Of a DNA stretch of 64,000 nucleotides, positions 35,201 through 47,200 are shown one piece after another (the stretch's first letter is position 1; each line of letters opens with the position of its first letter). The stretch is from Watersipora subatra (lineage: Eukaryota > Bryozoa > Gymnolaemata > Cheilostomatida > Watersiporidae): NCBI RefSeq assembly GCF_963576615.1, contig NC_088712.1, forward strand, positions 28,301,870 through 28,365,869, given 5' to 3'. The notes beneath the pieces are model-generated. The model ran no database searches. It saw nothing but the letters and a program-made list of their open reading frames with translations, and was not told the DNA's origin. Both the position numbers and the translations under genes were made by a program.

Positions 35201-38200
35201 GGTCACGGTCACTTTTCAATGTGTAGTCCACTAGTTGTACTAAAAAGTAAATATTGTGTCATACGAGCAACTCATCCTTGTCATGTTAATGTGAAGGCAA
35301 AAGTCAAGTAGAAAACGGGTCGCCAAAAATGCTTGCTTTTAAAATTCCGTCTGGTTTCTGAGATTTAATCTCTTAAACACTTCAAGCAATGCCCTGCTCA
35401 AATGGTAATCTTAGAAGTTTAGTTTTCCATGCAAATGCACCACAATCTATCAGATTAGAAACTCAATAATGCGCCTTCGGATGCATTAAGAACAACTGCC
35501 CTTGATGAAAGCATTCATGGATTGTTATTGTGAAAGCAGTGGAGTGATTTTACCTTGCTGAAAATCTACATGTCTGCAGTGCAATCCCATGCATCGCCGA
35601 GCTTACTGCTGGTCGTAAATAAAAGCCCCCTGCATATTCATACCCCCTATGTACACCACTATGTACACCCCTATATATACCCCTATATATACCCCCTATA
35701 TACACCCCTATGTATATACCCCTCTGTATATGCCCCCTATGTGTATACCCCTTATGTATATACCCCCTATGTATATACCTCCTATGTATATACCCCTATG
35801 TATATACCCCCTATGTATATACCCCCATGTATATACCCTCTATATATATATATATCCCTATGTATATACCCCCTATGTATATACATGTACCCTCTATATA
35901 TACCCCTATGTATATACCCACTATGCATATATACCCCTATGTATATATCCCCTATATATATACCCCCTATGTATATATCCCCTATGTATATACCCCCTAT
36001 GTATATACCCCTATTTATATACCCCCTATATATATACCTCCTATGTATATACCTCCTATGTATATACCCTCTATATATACCCCCTATACATATATTCTCT
36101 ATATATACACCCTTATATATACACCCTATGTATACCCTCTATATATACTCCCTATATATACTCTCTATATATACCCCCTATATATACTCTCTATTTATAC
36201 CCCCTATGTATAGCCCCTATGTATAGACCCTTTATGTATACTCCCTATATATATATACCCTATGCATACCCCAAACACCAATGGACCCCTACGCGTATCC
36301 CATGCATATGCGTACTAATCTATTTGTTGGGACGCATATGCGTGGTACCTCCTATCTATCGGTTTGCACAAACGATGAAGTAACTTTGGCAAAACTTCAC
36401 TATATAATAAGAGTCATGTTCAGTCTGTCCGAAAACACGGTTAGAAGTACGGAAAAAGATTGCATCATAAAGGGATCGATCCTGCAACAAGTGAGTAAGC
36501 CGTCCTGCCCGCTACCAACTTCGCTATTCTTTCATCTTCAATCGTTTTAGAACTATTGTGCATTACAGTATTGTGAATTATGATAACTTATTGACAAGCC
36601 TGACGATCTCTCATGGCACACACCGGACTGAAAGGCTACTAGTAGTAATAAAATATGACTAAACAATACGGAGATGTTCACACTTGTATGAGCGTTACAT
36701 GAACTGACAGTGAAAACAATTCTTAATCGTGTTACTTGGTTAAAGATAGCAATAGTCCACTGTCCACTTTCAAATTCAGCACAATTATCAACTAAGCCTA
36801 AATAAGCAACCGTCCCTACTTTATATGTCCGTGATGAACAAGAGTCTAACCTTCACTCGCGTGGAAGACTCGAAGAAATGTTAGAAGATTGTCTGGCAGA
36901 ACTTCATCTCCTGATTTCAAGTGGAACACCTGAATGTCCTCAGACCCAAACCTGTGTGTAGACCAAACACAGTAGTTAACCAGGGTTAATGACTCCCTGA
37001 TAATAACAAACTCTGTACTGTAAAACCTCATTGAGGCAGCTCAGTGGAGGTCAAGTTCACACAGAGTTTAATAGCAAATGCTGAGAGATGCATGCAGAAT
37101 GTTGATTACACAAGCGGACTGTCTATGAAATTATATGTGAAAAAACAAAATTCTGTTTTTTAAAACATAATTTTGAATTCTACAAATATAATTTTGAATC
37201 CTACACACAACCCAAAGTTTGCTGCATCCATTCTGTTCTGATGAAACTTTTTGGTGCCAATGTATTCTAACAATAGCTGCCGATAGTATAAGCACCTGCG
37301 TTACTCATTTAATAACATAAGATATGGCTCATCATCCAATAGTACAGATGAGACCATGCAGCCTCCTATTGGCTCAGATTAGACTACCAGCTTCTCATTG
37401 GACAAAATTAGACCAATCAGTGTCCTATTGGCGCAGACTAGAGCAATTTGAAGAACTCTTTGAAATCTTATGATTATTGCTTTGCTGACACCCAGATTGG
37501 GTCACCAATGTGACTTGTCATACAGGAGATAACCTTTCATAAAGCAGATAACTTTTCATACAAAAGATAACTTCTCATACAAAAGATAACTTCTCATACA
37601 AATGATAACTTCTCATGCGGGAATAACTTCTCATACGGAGATAACTTCTCATACAGGAGATAATTTCTCATACAGGAGATAACTCCTCATACAGGAGATA
37701 ACTTCTCATATAGGAGATAATTTCTCATACAGGAGATAACTTCTTATACAGGAGATAACATCTCATACAGGAAATAACTTCTCATACAGGAGAGAACTCA
37801 TACAGGAGATAACTTCTCATACAGGAGATAACTTCTCATAGAAGAGATAACTTCTCATACAGGGGATAACTTTTCATACAAAAGATAACTTCTCATACAG
37901 GAGATAACTAACTCCATATCTATTTCACTAAGTTGCATTTGGTAAATCTCAGAAGAAGCATTCACAAGTGTTGCACGTTCAATTTTTTTTTTAAACTGGC
38001 TGATCGAGTCAAAGAATACTGCTAGATCAGAACTTAGTAGAGACATGGGGAGTCTCTGTAAACTTTAGTAGAGACATGGGGAGTCTCTGTAAACTTTAGT
38101 AGAGACATGGGGAGTCTCTGTAAACTTTAGTAGAGACATGGGGAGTCTCTGTAAACTTTAGTAGAGACATGGGGAGTCTCTGTAAACTTTAGTAGAGACA

Positions 38201-41200
38201 TGGGGAGTTTCTGTAAACTTTAGTAGAGACATGGGGAGTCTCTGTAAACTTTAGTAGAGACATGGGGAGTCTCTGTAAACTTTAGTAGAGACATGGGGAG
38301 TCTCTGTAAACTTTAGTAGAGACATGGGGAGTCTCTGTAAACTTTAGTAGAGACATGGGGAGTCTCTGTAAACTTTAGTAGAGACATGGGGAGTCTCTGT
38401 AAACTTTAGTAGAGACATGGGGAGTCTCTGTAAACTTTAGTAGAGACATGGGGAGTCTCTGTAAACTTTAGTAGAGACATGGGGAGTTTCTGTAAACTTT
38501 AGTAGAGACATGGGGAGTCTCTGTAAACTTTAGTAGAGACATGGGGAGTCTCTGTAAACTTTAGTAGAGACATGGGGAGTCTCTGTAAACTTTAGTAGAG
38601 ACATGGGGAGTCTCTGTAAACTTTAGTAGAGACATGGGGAGTCTCTGTAAACTTTAGTAGAGACATGGGGAGTCTCTGTAAACTTTAGTAGAGACATGGG
38701 GAGTCTCTGTAAACTTTAGTAGAGACATGGGGGAGTCTCTGTAAACTTTAGTAGAGACATGGGGAGTCTCTGTAAACTTTAGTAGAGACACGGGGAGTCT
38801 CTGTAAACTTTAGTAGAGACATGGGGAGTCTCTGTAAACTTTAGTAGAGACACGGGGAGTCTCTGTAAACTTTAGTAGAGACATGGGGAGTCTCTGTAAA
38901 CTTTAGTAGAGACACGGGGAGTCTCTGTAAACTTTAGTAGAGACATGGGGAGTCTCTGTAAACTTTAGTAGAGACATGGGGAGTCTCTGTAAACTTTAGT
39001 AGAGACATGGGGAGTCTCTGTAAACTTTAGTAGAGACATGGGGAGTCTCTGTAAACTTTAGTAGAGACATGGGGAGTCTCTGTAAACTTTAGTAGAGACA
39101 TGAGGAGTCTCTGTAAACTTTAGTAGAGACATGGGGAGTCTCTGTAAACTTTAGTAGAGACATGGGGAGTCTCTGTAAACTTTAGTAGAGACATGGGGAG
39201 TCTCTGTAAACTTTAGTAGAGACATGGGGAGTCTCTGTAAACTTCAGTAGAGACATGGGGAGTCTCTGTAAACTTTAGTAGAGACATGGGGAGTCTCTGT
39301 AAACTTTAGTAGAGACATGGGGAGTCTCTGTAAACTTTTGATACATTTATTTCTTGACCAAAAAGCAAGTGCCTGATGACTTGAGGAAGAAATGTTGCTC
39401 TTCATTTTAGGCCCTAAATATACGCACTTTACTGTATCAATGGGTTAACACATCCCAAATAAAGAGTGCCAACCAGAATAATTAAATCTAGAACTTTTTC
39501 CAAAAAACCAAAGAAAAAACCAGAAAAACCTGGTTAGAAAAACCAAAAATTGTTTAATAAATTTAAATTTGATGACAAAGTACAAAATTGTAGGGCTACA
39601 TTAAAAACAGAGAAATATTCGATAAACATCATCGGAAAAGAAACATAGCCCTAGATCACTTCATAAACAAATAGTATGGATTTCCAAAGGTGCCATAATA
39701 ATAATAGTAATAACAAGTAGGATAGACTGAGATCAGACCAGAGGAAAAAACCGCAAGAGATAAGAGCAACCTAACTACTTTTTTTTAATCACGTCTTGAT
39801 TCTTCAGCACATCTCACTGCAGTCATACCTCTTCATACGAGTGCTCCAACATGCGAGAAACTCGATGTACGAGCTGACTTTCTAGCGAATTTCTTCCTTG
39901 AGATACAAGCTAGTTCTCGATGCCCGCTACACTATTTGACCAAGTATGCGAGCGGACGCTTGGGAAAACAGCATTGCCCGGTCTTTCTTCTCGAATCAGT
40001 TTGAAAGAAGTTTTTAAAAGGTCAGCTAAAAGTTATAGTGAACGAGAGGTAAAAGCGCATAACCGAAAACGGATATATAAAAATAAGACGATAAAATTAA
40101 AGTAAGTTTAGTAAAAGATTAAAACTTATCTTCAAGTGTGTGTTAGTGAGCTAAATTTATTCAAGTTGTATTCAAAGTTTATGTTAAAGGGTCTATTCTC
40201 ATTAGGGTCACAAATGTTTAGTGTACCGAATGCGTTGCTCTGAAGTCTCTCTCAGCCGTTAGCCGCGACACCTGTCTAGAAAGTAAAAACTTCATACAGT
40301 ATTGTACATTGTGATGTCACATTTTATTGCAGATCATAGCAACTAAATACGTATTATAAGTACTGAATCACAGGAATTGAAAACGTCTTTTTACTGTAAT
40401 ATCCCGTTTAGGTGGTGTTTTCACCACCTAAACTATTGTAGTAATTAAATATTTTATATAGGAAATATTGCCTTGAAGCATGAGTAAATTGACTTACAAG
40501 CCGAGTCCCAGAACGCATTAAGCTAGTATGTCGAGGTATGACTGTACTAAATTATAATACAACTGAATTCTCCCTACTAGTCTTAGATATGAGAAGGTAA
40601 CTCTAATAAATTTAACATTACCAAACCACCCTAACTTAGTCAGTAATATGGTGGACGCAACAGTTTAGGGTAAAATCTATTTTTTTGTTTTAGATTTTTA
40701 GCATGGCTTATCAGAACCAAAGTAAGTGTAAGTTGAACTGGGTATTTCTTCCATCTATTACAAGTTATTTGGAAATTGTTTCAACAAATATCATTGGCCA
40801 GCCAGTCCTGAGCAGGGATATCATTGGCCAGCCAGTCCTGAGCAGAGATATCATTGGCCAGCCAGTCCTGCGCAGGGATATCATTGGCCAGCCAGTCCTG
40901 CGCAGGGTATAATGAGATGAAGTTTGGAGTGATCAAGTTACTAAAGTTACTACGCTTTTATAGGAGAATTTTGTGACGAAGTTTGCTTAATCAACTTTAG
41001 CAGCATTTTGATATTTACAAGAGCAAATATCATTTTTTGTAAAATATATCGAATATTAAAAAGAGAAGACAACTCTTTGAACTTTCAAAAATATAACAAA
41101 GGGAAAACGTTGAGAGGTTGACTTGCAACAAAATTCACATTACAGTTATTTGATATGAACAGATTCACCATATCTTACTCTGTTGTGTTGTAGGTGCAAA

Positions 41201-44200
41201 ATATGTGGAAAGGGGATTACAAGCTCTTAAAAGCTCAAAAACGAACAGAAAATCGCAGCCACACGAGACCGCCGTAGTTTGGTTTCCCTTTCCAAAACGG
41301 CTCAAATGTGATGTAGTTGTGAGAGATGGTTTCTGTTTAAACTTTCTTGCAACCTTATTCGTCGAAATATTTTCACAAACATACTTCACGCATTCAATAA
41401 AACCATGTCTATTGTTCATATGCGTCTGTTTTATCATCATTGTAATGCTGTCACTTTTAGCACTGATATCTTATAACTTACCGTAAAAGATCGTTTAATT
41501 TTTTAACCATAGTTCGAATGAGTACATATCATTGTCTGATAATAATGACGAGCCTGTCGGTCACCTGTGATAATCGAAAAGTGCTGCAAAAATTATTTGC
41601 GAAGTATTGGGTCACATGATTAGAGAACAACTTGACGATTGAATAATGCCGAAGCAAAACTGTAAAGTGGCGAGCATCTTTATTTGATACGGGGTCTTCA
41701 GTAAAACCCGAAGTGTTTGTCATAAACTAGTACTACGATAAGTTTTATATTGAGCTTTGTATTGGCCTTTCAATTCACGTGAGAACATCATGTGACAAGA
41801 CGATAACCAAATTTCGTGGTTACGTCATCGAAATAAAGAGATTCCAATCTACGGCCGCTTTTCGTTTTTGAGCTTTTAATAGCTTGTAATCCCATCTCCA
41901 CATATTTGGCACTTGCAACACAACAGAGTAAGACATGGTGAATCTTTTGATACCAAATAACTGTAATATGAATTTTGTTGCAAGTCAACCTTTAACATTA
42001 CCAAAGCGCCCTAACCCAGTCAGTAACATGGTAGACGCAACTGTTTGGGGTAAAATCCATTTCTTTATGTTTTAGATTTTTAGCATGGATTAGATATCAG
42101 AACAAACGTAAGTGTAAGTTGAACTGGGTATTTCTTCCATCTATTCCAAGTCATTTGGAAATTGTTTCGAAAAAGATCATTGGCCAGCCAGTCCTGCGCA
42201 GGGATATCATTGGCCAGCCAGTCCTGCGCAGGGATATCATTGGCCAGCCAGTCCTGCGCAGCGTATAATGAGATGAAGTTTGGGCTGATCAGGCTACTAA
42301 AGTAACTACGCTTTTATAAGAGAATTTTGTGACGAAGTTTGCTTAATCAACTTTAGCGGCAATTTGATATTTACAAAAGCAAAAGTTATTTTCTTGTAAA
42401 ATTTATCCAATATTAAAAAGAGAAGACAACTCTTTTTCAAGCCCATTGAACTTTCAAAAAGATAATTTAGTGAACAGGTTTAACAAACAGGTCTCGAATC
42501 GCTAAATACAAAGCTCTGACTCACCCCAACTCTGTCAGCAAATACAAAGCTCTGACTCATTCCAGCTCTGTCAGCGAATACAAAGCTCTGACACACCCCA
42601 ACACTGTCAGCAAATACAAAGCTCTGACTCATTCCAGCTCTGTCAGCGAATACAAAGCTCTGACTCACCCCAACACTGTCAGCAAATACAAAGCTCTGAC
42701 ACACCCCAACTCTGTCAGCAAATACAAATCTCTGACTCACCCCAGCTCTGTCAGCGAATACAAAGCTCTGACTCACCCCAACTCTGTCAGCAAATACAAA
42801 GCTCTGACTCACCCCAACTCTGTTAGCAAATACAAAGCTCTGACACACCCCAACTCTGTCAGCGAATACAAAGCTCTGACTCACCCCAACTCTGTCAGCA
42901 AATACAAAGCTTTGACACACCCCAACTCTGTCAGCGAATACAAAGCTCTGACTCACCCCAACTCTGTCAGCAAACACAAAGCTCTGACTCACCCCAACTC
43001 TGTCAGCAAATACAAAGCTCTGACACACCCCAACTCTGTCAGCAAATACAAAGCTCTGACTCACCCCAACTCTGTCAGCAAATACAAAGCTCTGACTCAC
43101 CCCAACTCTGTTAGCAAATACAAAGCTCTGACACACCCCAACTCTGTCAGCGAATACAAAGCTCTGACTCACCCCAACTCTGTCAGCAAATACAAAGCTT
43201 TGACACACCCCAACTCTGTCAGCGAATACAAAGCTCTGACTCACCCCAACTCTGTCAGCAAACACAAAGCTCTGACTCACCCCAACTCTGTCAGCAAATA
43301 CAAAGCTCTGACACACCCCAACTCTGTCAGCAAATACAAAGCTCTGACTCACCCCAACTCTGTCAGCAAATACAAAGCTCTGACTCACCCCAACTCTGTC
43401 AGCAAATACAAAGCTCTGACTCACCCCAACTCTGTCAGCGAATACAAAGCTCTGACTCACCCCAACTCTGTCAGCGAATACAAAGCTCTGACTCACCCCA
43501 ACTCTGTCAGCAAATACAAAGCTCTGACTCACCCCAGCTCTGTCAGCGTCTTCTTCCTTAAGGCCACTAGACTGTCAGATTTGGCAAGTCCTAATAAATA
43601 CGTAGTTACAGGCAGCCATAAGAATACAGATACATGTTTATCATGTCTTTTTCAGTCTAACAATAAATAAATATGCAGGCGGATAGATTCATAATCACTT
43701 GCTCAAATAATAGACTGCCATTTGATGTAAATGCCCCTCCTGTCCGTTGATACAAAGTCAGGAACATAGACTGAGTTGTTGTGTGTATCACTTCATTTAC
43801 ATGTACTTACCTTTTAAACACTATACACCATAAACACAATATATAAAAACAACAGAGTAGTTAACTTCTCAGAGAGAGCACAACTCTTTTTACTTATCTA
43901 TTAAACACGGCAGAAGCTTATTAACTTATCGCCTAGTTCCTGAAGATCGCAAGAGGGCATCCATGAGCTTATTCTGTAGATTACTATATACGCTTATTTA
44001 TACATCGATCTTATGTGAATGTCAAAAGGTATTTTAAGACAACAGTTGCATTTATTGTTGGTATTACTTATGTATAAGATGACTCCGCTATTCCAGAATA
44101 TTCTGGAATAATGACATCAAATTATGTCGTTCAAAAATAAAAAACATAACTTTCAAAATTTTAAGGTTTCTAGTAAATGCAATAAATAAAGTTCTTCAGC

Positions 44201-47200
44201 GTGTTTTAAACGAGGTTTGGGATGAGAAGCTTATTCTTTTTACAACGACTGCAAGTGCTGCCTGTTCTCAATCACACATTTGCTACTCCGTGGCTCATCA
44301 ACAAAAAAGAGCAATCGGGTGTGTGACAAGCAGTATACATACAGCAAAGTTTATTTAAGTGTACAAACATTAGCCTTCATTCGAAATTTGCACGATATAT
44401 AAATTGTCAAGTTCCAAACTCACCGGTGGCAGTACAGCACAACAATAATGGCTGCAATGCTATGATTCAAAGCGCCGCCATAAGCTTGTTTACCGGTAAT
44501 ATGTACCATAATCTCACTGATATCTGATACCAGTAATTCTATGAAGTAACTTTAACATTTATACAAGGAAGCACGATTATTATGAGTGTTTGTTAAGGCT
44601 TCATAACATGTATGTGTATATTGCCTCTATAATAACAAAGTTGGCTTTTCATATTCACATTACATCAACATTACTCGTGTATAAGTTGACCAGAAAAATA
44701 TTGCCTTAAAATCATCTACCAGAAACTTAACTTATGCATGGGCATGTAGAGTAGCTAGCGGAATGCCCGATGTTACACGGGTATTAAAAAAAGCTTACAG
44801 ACGGTGGCAGGTAATGTAGTTGCTATTGGCTAATTTAAGCAAGCTAGTGTCCATATTGCTAAACTTGCTAATAAAAACCGTGAGAGCAAGCTTTAGTGAT
44901 GTTGCGCGTAACGCAGAGTCGCTATGCGTATTTTAAGCCAGATAATGACTCATATCGACCCCTTGCATCCATTGCATCCTGTGTAGCTTAATAGGGTAGC
45001 TGTTCACCTTGTGAACCGGAGGTTCCGAGATCAAATCTTCTGCGATAAGAATTTTTCATTGCTAGATTCTAGTTGCTATAGCTGGACAGACACCCTTGAG
45101 ATTTATTTCTATAAATGAATCTGAGTTTAATATAGACTGGTAAACTCATTTGAGAGAACACAACTCCAACATAAAAACAACATAGCCCTTGTTAATATTT
45201 GACATACCGAGTTTCAGTTGAACGACATTGTTGGGATTTTCGGGATAAACAAAACCACTGTGTACGAAGAAGTCGCTGTTAGGTCTGAAACCGTAGCATA
45301 TGTAGACTTGGTTCCCTGGTTCATATGCCCCGTCGGCATAGCAATGGCATTTATTCTCAGCTTCATCGTAGTCAGTTAACATCTACATTCAAGCATGCTA
45401 TGTTGATATGGGTTATTATAAACATATATATCACAACAAGGTTACAGGATTCACAGTCCTGCATAAACTATGACCAGAATATTTGTATTTATCCTTCCAA
45501 ACATGACAAAACATCGTTTTCATGGTATTCCGAGACACCAACATACAACATCCACCATCGTAGGTTTCAGTTCATGAACTTTCTGTTACTACAACCTTCA
45601 ATTTACTATCCTGACTTCTCCGTAATACTATTAGATTACAGCTTTTAAAGCATGTCTGTGGTCAACTCACTCAATAATTCCTGTTTTCAGCATTTTAACT
45701 CTTTTCTTTCTTTTGGCATGTAACGAACAGCTTCATTTGGTTGATAATTAGCAAAGACAAAAACAGGTTATTCATACAACCAACTGAGGTTTCACACCTG
45801 AAGTATTTATCACTCTGAGTACAATTACAGTAACAGGTGTACATTTGTCAAAACATCAAATGTTGGAGCAAACACATATTATTATTATTAGAGCATACTT
45901 TACTTTGTATAATTTGTTCAATATTTTGAATGTTGATATGCAATATATAATCTTAATATACAATACAATATACAGTACATATAATATAAATATTATTTAA
46001 TATCTTAATGATAATATATACTAGAAATTCCCCTGTCATACAGCCCACGACCAAAGTGATATTGGAAAAAAGAAAGGGTACTGATGGTTGAGAAATGCAA
46101 TATTAGCAGTCAAATGGCACTGCAGAGCAATAGGATAACTGCAATGGTAGCTGTAATGTACTGGGTGTGGGTGTTATTATATACAACAAACAGCAATAAT
46201 GAAAGGACAAGATTATATGTTTATATCTCTCCCCCTGCAATAGGAGAAATGCAATATTGGCAAATATTAGAAGTAAAATGCACTGATATTATTAGAATAA
46301 CCAATATTATTAATATAGTAATAATAGAAAACCAATGCACAACTTTGTTTACAATTCCAAACGTCATAGCTAACAATATCACGAAGTTGTGATATTTATA
46401 TAGATTTTTAGAAAATCTATTTAAAAAAGTGTTTGGTCATGACAAACAGCAATAATGAAAGGAAAAGATTATATGTTTATATCTCTCCCCTGCAATAGGG
46501 GAAATGCAATATTAGAAGTAAAATGCACTGATATTATTAGAATAACCAATATTATTAATATAGTAATACAGTAATAATAGAAAGCCAACGCACAATTTTG
46601 TTTACATTTCAAAACGTCATAGCTAACAATATCAAGAAGTTGTGATATTTATATAGATTTTTAGAAAATCTATTTAACAAAACTATTTAGAAAAAATAAT
46701 AACAGTAACATATTGCCCATCATCAATGTTGTTAGTGTGACTATAACACTTCAATAGTCAACCAAACTTGTAATTAAATATTGTAATAATCTCATAAGAA
46801 TTGTTAGAAAAAAATATTATCGTCATTTCCTTTACTTTCACTGCGTTGTAGATCAGTTAGAATAACAAAGTACTCAAAAGTGTCTAAAATGTCAGTTACT
46901 TTGAAATCGGCAAAAAAGAAACGATTATATTTCAGTACTTCTACGTTAATTACAAAAGCCTTCAGCAATTTTACAATGCGATAGACTGGCGAAATGTGCA
47001 AGTTATTTTTTATGCATGTTATTTTTTCGTGAAATGCGCACGACTTAATGGTTCTATTCTCTGTTGCTCGGGGTTTCAAATGCCGGTCTTAATTTTGATA
47101 AAATCAAGGCTTGGCAAGTGTTAATAACGATTTTCGGCCAAATTAATGTCTATTTGTGTATATTTAAGATATTGTCGACAATTTACATAGACTTGGTAAC

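Larger units (their letters stand above)
43591..45207. other. SETD3 intron 8
   Basis: Holds a perfect heat-shock element at 44090 and a SINE at 44981. The rest is AT-rich without recognised features. Confidence 0.6.

Noticed and set aside
35555-36383. Three overlapping Tyr/Pro/Ile-rich frames of 167-244 codons
   Set aside because: All come from the CCCCTATGTATATA array, which has few stop codons in any + frame. No start context, domain or splice support.
37855-38046. A - strand frame (FFDSISQFKKKIERATLVNA) as a SETD3 exon
   Set aside because: It does not resemble any SETD3 segment. Exons 9 and 10 already join in phase without it.
32375-39338. Regular repeats considered as CRISPR arrays
   Set aside because: Units are contiguous with no unique spacers, and the genome is animal.
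42480-43670. Long open frames on both strands (350 codons -, 252 codons +) with 12-residue repeats such as SQSFVFADRVGV
   Set aside because: They follow from a 36-bp tandem unit that lacks stops in those frames. The frame differs from that of SETD3, and the array lies in its intron.
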